Below are positions 16,851 through 24,518 of a DNA stretch of 64,000 nt, piece by piece (position 1 is the first letter of the stretch; every line of letters begins with the position of its first letter). The position numbers were made by a program, and so were the translations under genes. The notes under the pieces were generated by a model. The model worked only from the letters and a program-made list of their open reading frames with translations. It had not been told where the DNA came from and ran no database searches. Source of the DNA: Fibrella forsythiae (GTDB taxonomy: Bacteria; Bacteroidota; Bacteroidia; Cytophagales; Spirosomataceae); the NCBI RefSeq assembly GCF_017353175.1, contig NZ_JAFMYW010000001.1:620001-684000 (forward strand). Direction: 5' to 3'.

Positions 16851-16947
16851 AGTTTACCGTTTACTGTCTTCTGTTTTCAATGGGCTGCTGCAAGACAAGG
16901 TCTATGTAGCAGCGCCATTGAAAACAGAAGACAGTAAACGGTAAACT
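16851..16947. repeat. Long hairpin between rpsP and rimM
   Basis: A perfect 33-bp stem (arms 16851-16883 and 16915-16947) extends, after a 1-nt bulge, by another 6 bp (CTGCT/AGCAG). It begins 10 bp before the rimM start codon, so on a read-through rpsP-rimM transcript it would lie in the rimM leader and could hide its ribosome-binding region. Its arm (AACAGAAGAC, then GTAAACGGTAAAC) is clearly related to the arms at 15466-15561. Confidence 0.8.
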
Positions 16948-16976
16948 GTTTGTGTGTAAACAGATTTTTCTACAAA

Positions 16977-17004
16977 AAAAGCCTGCTCGGTTGAACAGGC
17001 TTTT
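16977..17004 (-). terminator. Rho-independent terminator of rpsP
   Basis: A 9-bp stem (AAAAGCCTG/CAGGCTTTT) with a 10-nt loop; on the minus strand it is followed by a run of T (seven A at 16974-16980 on the plus strand). It lies 20 bp past the rpsP stop. Confidence 0.85.
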
Positions 17005-17024
17005 CGCATTGACGTGAATGCTGA

Positions 17025-17609
17025 TTAAGCAGCCGTTTCATCAGTTGATGGTACGTCGGCAGCAGCTGGTGCTTCAGCAACCGGAGTTTCTTCAGCGGCT
17101 GTTTCTGCAGCTGGTGCTTCTTCAGCAGGCGCTTCAGCAACAGGCTCTTCTACTTTGTACTTGGCCGCAATGGCTTCAGCACGGGCAGCAGATACTTTCT
17201 GTTCGGCAGCCAGACGCTCCTGACGAGCTTTGTCTTTCGCCTGATCTTTCGTATCAGCGGTACCAGCAACGCGACTTGCTTTGCCTTCTTTCCAGTCAGC
17301 AAATTTAGCATCAGCCGCTTCCTGCGTGATCGCGCCTTTTACAACACCCACCTGAAGGTGCTTTTTCAGCATAATTCCTTCGTGTGAGAAGATCGAACGG
17401 GTAGTGTCTGATGGTTGGGCACCTACCATCAACCAGTGCACAGCACGGTCGGCTTGCAATACGATGCGGGCAGGGTCAATGTTTGGGTTGTACGAACCGA
17501 TTTTCTCGATGTACTTACCGTCACGTGGTGATTTAGACTCGGCTACTACGATATCATAGATAGCCATACGTTTGCGTCCACGACGCGCTAAGCGAATTTT
17601 AACTGCCAT
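17025..17609 (-). CDS. rpsP: 30S ribosomal protein bS16 with long C-terminal extension
   Basis: Start at 17609 (MAVKIRLARRGRKRMAIYDI), the conserved S16 N-terminus; the longer frame upstream is leader. The S16 core occupies residues 1-85. It is followed by a Lys-rich helix (about 100-145) and an Ala/Glu/Pro-rich tail (VAEAPAEEAPAAETAAEETP) to residue 194. E. coli S16 has only 82 residues; extended forms are common in Bacteroidota. It is first in the rpsP-rimM-trmD order, with a promoter box at 17685-17692 and a structured leader. Confidence 0.96.
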   Translation of the reverse strand: MAVKIRLARRGRKRMAIYDIVVAESKSPRDGKYIEKIGSYNPNIDPARIVLQADRAVHWLMVGAQPSDTTRSIFSHEGIMLKKHLQVGVVKGAITQEAADAKFADWKEGKASRVAGTADTKDQAKDKARQERLAAEQKVSAARAEAIAAKYKVEEPVAEAPAEEAPAAETAAEETPVAEAPAAADVPSTDETAA

Positions 17610-17651
17610 TGTCTGGAGTTTTAAAACCCGGAAAGAACTCGTCTTTCCATG

Positions 17652-17692
17652 GGGGGAGCTCGTCCCCCGGGTGAAACATGGCCGCAAAGGTA
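17652..17692 (-). promoter_or_regulatory. rpsP promoter box and structured leader
   Basis: On the minus strand, TACCTTTG at 17692-17685 matches the Bacteroidota -7 box TAnnTTTG exactly. Downstream, in what should be a leader of about 70 nt, a 6-bp G/C hairpin (GGGGGA/TCCCCC, 17652-17668) lies before the start codon. Leader structures bound by S16 are known in other phyla and in Flavobacteria, so autoregulation is possible, though not shown here. Confidence 0.5.
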
Positions 17693-17704
17693 CTAAAAAG
17701 TTTA

Positions 17705-17789
17705 CAGTTTGCTGTTCACTGTTTTCAGTTGCTCCGCTCAGGTACGTTCTGAATAAACGGAGCAACTGAAAACAGTGAACAGCAAACTG
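17705..17789. repeat. Long hairpin upstream of rpsP, beside the RNase P gene
   Basis: A perfect 32-bp inverted repeat (arms 17705-17736 and 17758-17789) with a 21-nt loop lies between the 3' end of the RNase P RNA gene and the rpsP promoter. It shares the words CTGTTTTCA and GTTTACAG with the two other hairpins of this cluster. It could terminate the RNase P transcript, although no clear T-run follows. Confidence 0.75.
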
Positions 17790-17814
17790 CAGACGGCAAA
17801 AAAAACGCTACATC

Positions 17815-18313
17815 GACCCGGATCTATAAGCCGGATTCTGTCGGCCCGACCGTACCCGTAGGCGCACCGAACCGTCTTATCATTTATCTGGGAGAGCCGT
17901 CACCGGCTCCCTCTATCGATCTACCCGTGTTGGCAGCCACCCGAAAGTGACGTGGAGACGAGCAGCCCCTCGTCCAACACATATTTGATCTTTCAGCCCC
18001 TAAGGTTTATCATGCCCCGCTGGTCGCCCAGCGCGCGGTGGTCTCTTACACCCCCTTTTCACCCTTACTTTCCGGGCGTGGGGCATAGAGCTCTGGGCTG
18101 AGGGATTTCTGCCTTATCACCGTTATGCGATATAGCAGCGCACCCCAAGCCCCCAACCCAATGCCCCACGCTGGAAAGCGGTATATTTTCTGTGACACTG
18201 GCTGTCGAACGGTGGTTACCCGCCGTCCGCCTTCCCGTTAGGAAGTAGGGTGCTCTATGCTGTCCGGACTTTCCTCCCCGCCAGAAAGCGAGGCGATAAG
18301 ACGACCCGGGTCG
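17815..18313 (-). ncRNA. rnpB: RNase P RNA, bacterial class A
   Basis: On the minus strand the conserved 5' block GAGGAAAGTCCGGAC (near 18272-18286) and the 3' block ACAGAATCCGGCTTATAGA (near 17824-17842) are both present. The ends pair as P1: CGACCCGG at the 5' side (from 18313) with CCGGGTCG at the 3' side (17815-17822). It is the catalytic RNA that trims 5' leaders from pre-tRNAs. At about 499 nt it is long. The excess sits in an extended arm whose base pairs GCGTGGGGCAT (18076-18086) with ATGCCCCACGC (18161-18171). Frames read across this gene are not proteins. Confidence 0.94.
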
Positions 18314-18326
18314 CTGTAACGCCCGG

Positions 18327-18334
18327 CAAAGGTA
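18327..18334 (-). promoter_or_regulatory. rnpB promoter -7 box
   Basis: TACCTTTG on the minus strand matches TAnnTTTG exactly and is the same octamer as the rpsP box. It ends about 7-14 nt before the 5' end predicted from the P1 pairing, as expected for the start site of the RNase P RNA. Confidence 0.6.
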
Positions 18335-18412
18335 AGGAAATAGTGGCGGTTGGCAGTGGCAAAAGATAGTTGCCAGCCTACTCACAGGGATACCGCCCCG
18401 CTCTCTGCATTC

Positions 18413-19297
18413 CTATGCGTTAAACGCCGGGGCGAACTCGTTTTTCGCGAAATCAGCAAGCTTGGTTTTACTCAACGTTGGGCGATTGGCCATATAATCA
18501 GCCTGCATTGACCCGTCGCGCAGAGCTACACCCATCTCCGTATACTTTGTTGCAATTTCGTTGTTCAGGCCAGCCTGTAACATACCCTGTGTATTTTGTT
18601 CGTCTGAAAAAACAATCCACGGTGTTTCGGGCCTGCCGATGGCGCCACCTAAAATCTGAGCGATTTCAGCCCCCGTTTTTTCGTCGCCAGCAACGTAACG
18701 TACCTGGAAACGGGTGAAGTCGAGACGAAGGAGTTCGTCGAGTGCTGCTTCCGCAATATCGTTGGTGTGAACCAGTATAACCTTATCGTCGCCGAAGTTG
18801 CTGCCCATAATCCCCATCCCTTTCACCATACCAACCATTGCGAATAGATTCTGCATGAAATATGAGGGGCGCAACGCTTTCACGTTCAGTCCCTCCACCA
18901 ATGTCAGTTTTTGCTCCAGATCATATAGCCCATCTATGGGGCCTGTGCCTTGCCCTTTATGAGCACCAATACTGCTGAGCATCACGGCAAAACGTATATC
19001 ATTTGCCTTGATTGCAGCCACGAAGTTGTCGCTGATGTGGTTTTGATAACCGCGCCAGTCAGTCACGTGCATGTTGGGTGGAATCAGCAGGTATACGGCG
19101 TCGGCATCCGCAAATGCCTTAGTCACAAAATCGCCGTCGCTCAAATCGCCAACAGCAGCTATAGCGCCCAATGCCTCAATTTTGGCGGCATTTTCAGCCT
19201 TGCTGGTTAGCACGGTAACCGTGTGCCCAGCCTTAAGTAGTCCTTCAGTAATGGGCTTTCCTGTGTGCCCAAGCGAACCGGTAATGACGTAATGCAT
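18413..19297 (-). CDS. NmrA-type NAD(P)-binding oxidoreductase
   Basis: 294 aa atypical short-chain dehydrogenase of the NmrA/SDR-a5 group. The Rossmann motif lies at the very N-terminus (VITGSLGHTGKPITEGL), followed by VYLLIPPNMHVTDW and LRPSYFMQNL, which are typical of quinone-reductase-like QorB/azoreductase relatives. Cytosolic. It probably reduces or senses quinones or NADPH state. A perfect 7-bp dyad (ATTTGTA-TG-TACAAAT) upstream at 19327-19342 is a probable operator, in the style of HxlR-family redox regulators. Confidence 0.85.
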   Translation of the reverse strand: MHYVITGSLGHTGKPITEGLLKAGHTVTVLTSKAENAAKIEALGAIAAVGDLSDGDFVTKAFADADAVYLLIPPNMHVTDWRGYQNHISDNFVAAIKANDIRFAVMLSSIGAHKGQGTGPIDGLYDLEQKLTLVEGLNVKALRPSYFMQNLFAMVGMVKGMGIMGSNFGDDKVILVHTNDIAEAALDELLRLDFTRFQVRYVAGDEKTGAEIAQILGGAIGRPETPWIVFSDEQNTQGMLQAGLNNEIATKYTEMGVALRDGSMQADYMANRPTLSKTKLADFAKNEFAPAFNA

Positions 19298-19326
19298 GAT
19301 GCTAAAGTAGTTTAGTTAAACTTGAT

Positions 19327-19342
19327 ATTTGTACATACAAAT
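19327..19342. promoter_or_regulatory. Dyad operator upstream of the NmrA-type gene
   Basis: ATTTGTACATACAAAT, a dyad with 7-bp half-sites and a 2-bp centre, lies 30 bp before the start codon at 19297. HxlR-type regulators often bind GTAC-centred dyads before NADPH-linked reductase genes. No regulator gene lies next to it, so the binder is unknown. Confidence 0.45.
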
Positions 19343-19389
19343 GAAACTCATTTGATCTCAAATAGTTCATCGAATCCAACTTGCTTCTT

Positions 19390-19397
19390 TACTTTTG
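19390..19397 (+). promoter_or_regulatory. Promoter -7 box for the exonuclease gene
   Basis: TACTTTTG fits TAnnTTTG and lies 46 bp before the ATG at 19444. I see no good -33 TTG at the usual distance. Confidence 0.4.
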
Positions 19398-19443
19398 TTT
19401 GTAGACCCTACTTACGTTCAGCCTTTTCACTCACTTATCAACG

Positions 19444-20058
19444 ATGCCTTTTTTAGTTCTCGATTTAGAAATGTCTGGCCCTGAGCCCGGATACAACGAA
19501 ATTATTCAGCTGGGTGCTGTGCTGTTCGATGACAACTGGATCGAAAAAGGTCAGTACCTCACGAATGTGTATCCCGAAAACGCGGAAGCCTTCACGGCCT
19601 CGGCCGAAAAAGTGCATAACCTGTCTCTGGCCGACCTGGATGATGCGCCTATGATTTACGACGTCATTCCCGAGTTTGAGAGCTGGATCTGCGAGAAACT
19701 GAACATCCGGGTACCGCCCAATCAGATCGACAAAACGCCGTTTCTGCGCAATGTGGTTATTTGCGGCCAAAGCGTTATGCACGATATTAATTTTTTGAAA
19801 CAGGCCTATATCGATGAGAAATTGAAATGGCCATTCTCGCGCACGCTCGTTGACCTGCATACGCTGAGTTATTTTGTGTTCCGAATCTTGCAGAAGAATG
19901 GAAAGCCTACTCCGAAGAGTTTAAGCCTGACCGCTATTGCTGCTCACTTCGGTTTTGAGCGCGAAGACTCGTTTCATAATGCACTCGAAGATGCCATCCT
20001 GACGGCACAATGCCTGAAAACGATTTTCGCCCTTGGCGACGGATTCAGAATGGCATAG
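19444..20058 (+). CDS. DEDDh 3'-5' exonuclease domain protein
   Basis: 204 aa single RNase T/DnaQ-type exonuclease domain. Metal ligands are visible: Asp7 and Glu9 (LVLDLEMSG), Asp in CGQSVMHDINFLKQ, and the final His and Asp in DSFHNALEDAILTAQ. It should remove 3' nucleotides from single-stranded DNA or RNA. No polymerase is fused or adjacent, so its role (proofreading, repair or RNA turnover) cannot be told from here. A 24-bp hairpin begins 3 bp past its stop. Confidence 0.88.
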   Translation: MPFLVLDLEMSGPEPGYNEIIQLGAVLFDDNWIEKGQYLTNVYPENAEAFTASAEKVHNLSLADLDDAPMIYDVIPEFESWICEKLNIRVPPNQIDKTPFLRNVVICGQSVMHDINFLKQAYIDEKLKWPFSRTLVDLHTLSYFVFRILQKNGKPTPKSLSLTAIAAHFGFEREDSFHNALEDAILTAQCLKTIFALGDGFRMA

Positions 20059-20060
20059 CG

Positions 20061-20116
20061 TGTAGAGCGGATGTGGGGTGGCGGATTTGTTGCCGCCACC
20101 CCACATCCGCTCTACA
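20061..20116. terminator. Long bidirectional hairpin between convergent genes
   Basis: A perfect 24-bp stem (arms 20061-20084 and 20093-20116) with an 8-nt loop. It begins just after the exonuclease stop and overlaps the last bases of the thioesterase gene, so it serves the 3' ends of both transcripts. No T-run is present. Confidence 0.75.
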
Positions 20117-20627
20117 TCTCAAACAAAGCCCGAAGTTCAGTGGCTTCCTGTGGTTTCATGCGGCCAGCCAGTACCAGGCGAAGTTGACGTCGACGGAGGG
20201 CTGATTCGAATCGCGCTTTTTCGTCGTCAGTCTCAGCGATAACGGGCGGCACTTCGATAGGGCGGCCACTCTGATCAACCGCAACAAAGGTGTAGTAGGC
20301 ACTGTTCGTGCTAACCCGTACTCCCGCCGGAATATCCTCGGCCCACACTTCGATAAACACCTCCATCGACGAGCTGAACGCCCGTGTTACCTGCGCTTTC
20401 ATGGTAACGATATTGCCCAGTTTGATCGGTTCGGCAAACGACACATTATCAACGGAGGCGGTCACGACAACCCTGTTCGAGTGCTTTTGGGCGGCGATGG
20501 CGGCGGCAATATCCATGAAGTGGAGCAGACGCCCTCCCATCAGGTTATTCAGTGTGTTGGTATCATTGGGCAAGACCATCTCGGTCATGATGGTATGCGA
20601 TTCACTAGCGCGTTTGGGTTGCGGCAT
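20112..20627 (-). CDS. Acyl-CoA thioesterase, hotdog fold (YciA/BACH type)
   Basis: 171 aa single hotdog domain. The conserved segment NTLNNLMGGRLLHFMDIAAA, with the catalytic-type Asp/Asn positions, is followed by VVTASVDNVSFAEPIKLGNI and an acyl-channel strand. It hydrolyses acyl-CoA to free acid and CoA in the cytosol. The last 45 residues (about 120-171) are helical and charged (EARFESALRRRQLRL), as in related Bacteroidota enzymes. Confidence 0.88.
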   Translation of the reverse strand: MPQPKRASESHTIMTEMVLPNDTNTLNNLMGGRLLHFMDIAAAIAAQKHSNRVVVTASVDNVSFAEPIKLGNIVTMKAQVTRAFSSSMEVFIEVWAEDIPAGVRVSTNSAYYTFVAVDQSGRPIEVPPVIAETDDEKARFESALRRRQLRLVLAGRMKPQEATELRALFEM

Positions 20628-20720
20628 TAATGGGGTTGACGGTCAACGTCTACTGGTTGATGGAATGTACACGGAGAACTGCTTCTCCAGGCCGCGAAAT
20701 TAGCAGACTAAGCGCGATTA

Positions 20721-21332
20721 CTAACGAATCGGGATCGATACGCCCACACCCATTGGCGCCTGGCCAATGAGCTGAACCTGCTGCGGATCCCCTCTCCTTC
20801 TGAAAACAAGGTAGTTAACGACGTCGAACGCGAGTAAAAACGCTCCCTGCGCCATCACGGCTTTCCCGTAACCGCGCAGCTTGTCAGCCTGATCGGGATG
20901 TGAATTCGCCCGTTCGGTCAGGTACAGGCCACCCGCTATATAGGCAACATCCAGGCCCGCGTTGAAAAGAAGCGTCTGTTTCATGGAATTGTGCTTCTGA
21001 ACGGCCTCACCCAATGTTTCTGTCTCGGGATGCTGTTTCCGCAAACCTAACAAACCAAGACCGGCAATACCCAGATTAACGGCGTTCCAGTAGAGATTCA
21101 TCTGGTGGATGTATTTCGTCTCGCCGGTTGATTGCCCAATCGCAATGCCACTGACGGCCAGATTGGCCAGTGCATACCCACCCAGCGAAAGCCCAAGCGT
21201 ACGGGTATGATTGTAGCGCTCCTGACTGAATTGCAGCCTCTCAGCCGGAGACACAGGCAAGGCTTGCGACTGGCATAACTGACCGATCAGCGTGGCGCTG
21301 AGCGTGTAGAGTATGGAAGAGATACGGCTCAT
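20721..21332 (-). CDS. Hypothetical multi-pass membrane protein (203 aa)
   Basis: An N-terminal signal-like segment (ISSILYTLSATLIGQLCQSQA) is followed by about four hydrophobic segments (around 46-66, 82-100, 120-138, 155-175) and a basic end. I have seen such proteins only as uncharacterised in Bacteroidota and know no function. It stands alone, with gaps of about 100 bp on both sides. Confidence 0.7.
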   Translation of the reverse strand: MSRISSILYTLSATLIGQLCQSQALPVSPAERLQFSQERYNHTRTLGLSLGGYALANLAVSGIAIGQSTGETKYIHQMNLYWNAVNLGIAGLGLLGLRKQHPETETLGEAVQKHNSMKQTLLFNAGLDVAYIAGGLYLTERANSHPDQADKLRGYGKAVMAQGAFLLAFDVVNYLVFRRRGDPQQVQLIGQAPMGVGVSIPIR

Positions 21333-21451
21333 ACGTGTTGTGACTCTGCACGGTGTGCTATCACCAATAGAAAGCAGCTTCAGCCCCGTATTGTTTTACA
21401 GGAAACAACATCAGAACTGATAGCCCCTCAGCAAGTTAATGAGCTGTGCCC

Positions 21452-21793
21452 CTACTTCGTGTATTGATAGGCCCACCAGATAAGAACACCCTGTAGGGGT
21501 AATCTCCCCCAACGAATCCAGGGCGATAATTGCCGGAATTTTTCGCCGACAGCCATGTAATAATTGGCTGGAAATACAGCAATCAGCAGGGCAATCAGGC
21601 CCCAGGCGGCCCATACCCGTGTTGCCGGAAAGAGCAGGCCAACCCCCACCAATACCTCAGCAACACCGCTCCAGAAAACCAGCGCATCATGAGCGGGTAG
21701 GTACGGCGGCATGATCTGCAGGTAAAATTTGGGGCGCACAAAGTGCCAGATACCGGCCAGCATGTAGATTGCCGCCATGAAATAAACCGCCAT
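21452..21793 (-). CDS. DoxX-like small membrane protein
   Basis: 113 aa with four membrane helices. The pattern AGIWHFVRPKFYLQIMPPYL, WSGVAEVLVGVGLLFPATR and AVFPANYYMAVGEKF matches the DoxX/DoxX-like family of inner-membrane proteins tied loosely to redox and quinone chemistry. The precise role is unknown. It is 48 bp downstream of pabB on the same strand and may be in its transcript. Confidence 0.82.
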   Translation of the reverse strand: MAVYFMAAIYMLAGIWHFVRPKFYLQIMPPYLPAHDALVFWSGVAEVLVGVGLLFPATRVWAAWGLIALLIAVFPANYYMAVGEKFRQLSPWIRWGRLPLQGVLIWWAYQYTK

Positions 21794-21841
21794 ACGAATT
21801 AGAGTTTAAACGAATCGTACCGGCAAGTTACTGAACTCCGC

Positions 21842-23149
21842 TTATGCGCCCTCCAGCACTATCCGCATGGCACTAGCTTTTAGTAGACATTCAGCATATT
21901 CCTGCTCAGGATCAGCATCATACGTTATGGCGCTGCCCACTGAAAAGCTGGCATACTGGGTTTCTGCGTTGTACAGAATGCTGCGAATGACCACGTTGAA
22001 ATCGAAATCGCCGTTGGGCATGACGTAGCCGATAGCGCCCGAATACACCCCCCGTCGACTGGCCTCCAGCTCGTCAATGCGTTGCATGGCGCGAATCTTG
22101 GGGGCTCCTGTCATACTCCCCATTGGAAACGCGTTGCCCAGTACCTCCGCCAACGACACATTATCGCGCACCGTTGCCGAAACGGTGGAGATCATCTGAT
22201 GCACCTGCTGAAACGTGTAGATACCAAACAATTCGTCAACCCGTACCGACCCCGTTTTGGCCGAACGCGCCAGATCATTACGGACCAGATCAACAATCAT
22301 CAGATTTTCGGCCTGCTCTTTTTCGCTGTTGCGAAGCTGCCGTTTCAATTGTTCGTCTTCATCGGGCGTCTGCCCCCTTCGAATTGTTCCTTTGATTGGT
22401 TGCGATACGAGCCGACTTCCGGTTCGCTTCAGAAAACGCTCGGGCGAAGCGCCGATTACGTACCGGTCAGCCTGTTTCAGAAAGGCAGAAAAGGGCATTG
22501 CCGAACGCCCGCAGAGCTCCCTGTACACTTCAACCGGGTCCAATTTCAGGTGATGGGCGAAGAATTCGATACAGTAGTTCAACTCGTAAATATCGCCTGC
22601 CTCGATCAACGTTCTTATCTGCTGAACAATCTGGACATACTCCGCTTTGCTGACCCGCGCCTGCACTTTTCCAGGTACGTTAGCAACCTGATCAGATACA
22701 GGCAACGTACCTGGCGAAGTAATCCAGTCAGACCAAGGTCCTGCATCGGGCAATTCGGTTTGTACAGTTACCGCCTCGGCTTCGAAATCAACGATGTACG
22801 CTGGTTCGATGAACCAGTTATCCGGGAAATCAAGGTGATCGGCGTGATTGCTCTGCAGGTTTTCGAGTTGGTTTTTCAGGTCATAACCAACGTACCCGAC
22901 CAGATGGCAGCGATGCTCCCGGTGATAATCGGAGAGCGTCTGCAGGTCATGTTCGCCGATAAACGGAACGACCCGTTTCGCACCGGCATAAAGCCGGTTA
23001 GGAAACGGGTCGTTAGGGTATGTCAAGTTGTTATTGTTCAGGAAAACAACCTCGTTAAATGTCGCTTCAGCAGCAGCCAGCAACGCCAAGCGCCAGTTTA
23101 TATGTCCGGCTTGAATCAGCTTAGTTACCCTGAAGCGAAATTGGTTCAT
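21842..23149 (-). CDS. pabB: Aminodeoxychorismate synthase component I (PabB)
   Basis: 435 aa chorismate-binding enzyme. The active-site motif reads SQPIKGTIRRGQ; a Lys in P-I-K-G-T is typical of PabB, where anthranilate synthase has P-I-A-G-T. ASPERFLKR, MIVDLVRNDLAR, GSMTGAPKIRAM and RRGVYSGAIGY complete the chorismate fold. It converts chorismate to 4-amino-4-deoxychorismate for folate, using ammonia from a PabA glutaminase that is not in the window. Its ATG overlaps the stop of the NYN gene by 4 bp (ATGA). Confidence 0.9.
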   Translation of the reverse strand: MNQFRFRVTKLIQAGHINWRLALLAAAEATFNEVVFLNNNNLTYPNDPFPNRLYAGAKRVVPFIGEHDLQTLSDYHREHRCHLVGYVGYDLKNQLENLQSNHADHLDFPDNWFIEPAYIVDFEAEAVTVQTELPDAGPWSDWITSPGTLPVSDQVANVPGKVQARVSKAEYVQIVQQIRTLIEAGDIYELNYCIEFFAHHLKLDPVEVYRELCGRSAMPFSAFLKQADRYVIGASPERFLKRTGSRLVSQPIKGTIRRGQTPDEDEQLKRQLRNSEKEQAENLMIVDLVRNDLARSAKTGSVRVDELFGIYTFQQVHQMISTVSATVRDNVSLAEVLGNAFPMGSMTGAPKIRAMQRIDELEASRRGVYSGAIGYVMPNGDFDFNVVIRSILYNAETQYASFSVGSAITYDADPEQEYAECLLKASAMRIVLEGA

Positions 23150-24189
23150 GGCTGGTATTCAACCACTTGCACATCAATGGCAATATCTTTGCCTTCGTTA
23201 TTTTTACCCAGCCGGAATGATACCTCATCATCGATCTGGAAGTCGTTGAAGTCGCCGGCTGTCACACTGGTGTAGTGGAAGAACAGGTTGTTGGGTGGCC
23301 AGTTGATGAAGCCATAGCCAGTTTTCAGACTACGCACCGTGCTGATGAGCCGCTCGTCTGAGTTCTCAAAATCGGGCTGCATATCGTCATCACCTTCGCT
23401 TTCACCGGGCATCAGCTCCACGTTCTCATCCGTAAAATTCTGGTTCTGATAGGTCCCGTTGCCATTCCCATTTGCCGTGGCTGATCCATTCTGGTAGAAT
23501 TGCCGGGCCGGTGCATCGGTACGAGGCTGCTGTTTCACGAATAAATCACGGATCAGCGAATCGTTCTTTTTCAGGCGATTATCAATAATCTCATGCATTG
23601 GCACCGGATATGAAACCTCTTCGAGTAAGTCCTGCGAAGTACGGGTTACCATTTTTTCGCCCTCATCATTCAGGTATTCAAAGTCCCAGCTCAATACCAT
23701 TACCCGCGTTCCCAGTGTATTGAGTTTCCGGATTAGCGGCACGTAGTCGCCATCGGCAGTGATCAGAACTACAACATCAAACTCTTTATACGTTGCTAAT
23801 TCGTATGTTTCTAATGCTAACCATACATCTATACCTTTTTCCTGACGATACCCCTGGTATGTTTTAACGGGCAGGTAATGGGTCACTACGCCTTCCGACA
23901 TCAGGATATCATCGAACAGGCGATCATAAAAAAGCTGATTACCCCGCTGGCTGGCTTCGTGGGCGTTCAGGCGGCCGCGGAAGTAGTGGGCATCAACAAT
24001 TTGGCAAAGATGTTTATCGGTATTTTCAGCATCGGCTACCTGGCTACGTATAAACGCGTGCAGCCCCGAAATGCTGATCCGGCTACGGCGCTCGTGTGAA
24101 TAATTGTAGTAGTTACTTACATGGAGAAAATAATTTCCGTCATAGAACACCCCAATACGGGTAAGTTTAGTACGTCTTGACTGTTGCAT
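23146..24189 (-). CDS. NYN-domain nuclease fused to a cold-shock-like domain
   Basis: 347 aa. Residues about 10-195 form a NYN (LabA/PIN-like) domain with conserved acids: GVFYDGNYFLHV, GIDVWLALETYELA and VVLITADGDYVPLIRKL. A Gln/Asn/Gly-rich linker (about 225-270) leads to a C-terminal CSD/OB-like domain (STVRSLKTGYGFINW, NLFFHYTSV, IDDEVSFRLG). The set-up suggests a metal-dependent ribonuclease guided by an RNA-binding cold-shock domain. It overlaps pabB by 4 bp, so the two are translationally coupled. Its start sits next to an unassigned 329-bp A+T-rich gap. Confidence 0.85.
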   Translation of the reverse strand: MQQSRRTKLTRIGVFYDGNYFLHVSNYYNYSHERRSRISISGLHAFIRSQVADAENTDKHLCQIVDAHYFRGRLNAHEASQRGNQLFYDRLFDDILMSEGVVTHYLPVKTYQGYRQEKGIDVWLALETYELATYKEFDVVVLITADGDYVPLIRKLNTLGTRVMVLSWDFEYLNDEGEKMVTRTSQDLLEEVSYPVPMHEIIDNRLKKNDSLIRDLFVKQQPRTDAPARQFYQNGSATANGNGNGTYQNQNFTDENVELMPGESEGDDDMQPDFENSDERLISTVRSLKTGYGFINWPPNNLFFHYTSVTAGDFNDFQIDDEVSFRLGKNNEGKDIAIDVQVVEYQP

Positions 24190-24518
24190 TTTTTGTACGA
24201 AAAACGATTAATTATATATGAAAATCAGGGAACAAGTACACTCTGAGAAAGTATGGCTATTGAGCTTTATTACTACCAAAACGGGGAAGCATATGAACTA
24301 ATATCTAGTCAGAAAGCAGTCACCCTAATTAATTGTATCGCTATCAAATACCTACTCTAATGCCTTTACGCTACTTTTTTACACTAAACAGATACGGAGG
24401 TAATTATAGGCCGATCTAACGGCTCATTTACTAGTTTCTACGGCCCAAATATAGAGCAAAAAGCGGCTTCAGCGCTGTTTTAGCCAATTGTTTCTTGTTG
24501 AGGCACTAACTTGCACCC
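24190..24518. other. A+T-rich gap between the NYN gene and hisB
   Basis: 329 bp containing the divergent promoters of the NYN-pabB unit and hisB. Near hisB a TAACTTGC at about 24507 is a poor match to TAnnTTTG. It also holds a possible 35-codon frame (24253-24360). No hairpin or RNA element was recognised. Confidence 0.45.
24253..24360 (+). CDS. Possible tiny protein or gene remnant (35 aa)
   Basis: An ATG frame coding MAIELYYYQNGEAYELISSQ and ending in a hydrophobic LINCIAIKYLL. Codon use is A+T-rich, unlike neighbours. There is no coupled gene, so it may be a remnant or chance. Confidence 0.2.
   Translation: MAIELYYYQNGEAYELISSQKAVTLINCIAIKYLL

Noticed and set aside
18065-18385. 106-aa leftward frame
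   Set aside because: Lies within the RNase P RNA and its promoter.
21842-23149. Anthranilate synthase component I (trpE)
   Set aside because: The motif P-I-K-G-T and the size fit PabB better, and no trp genes are near.
22082-23275. 397-aa rightward frame
   Set aside because: Antisense to pabB over its whole length, with no family signal.
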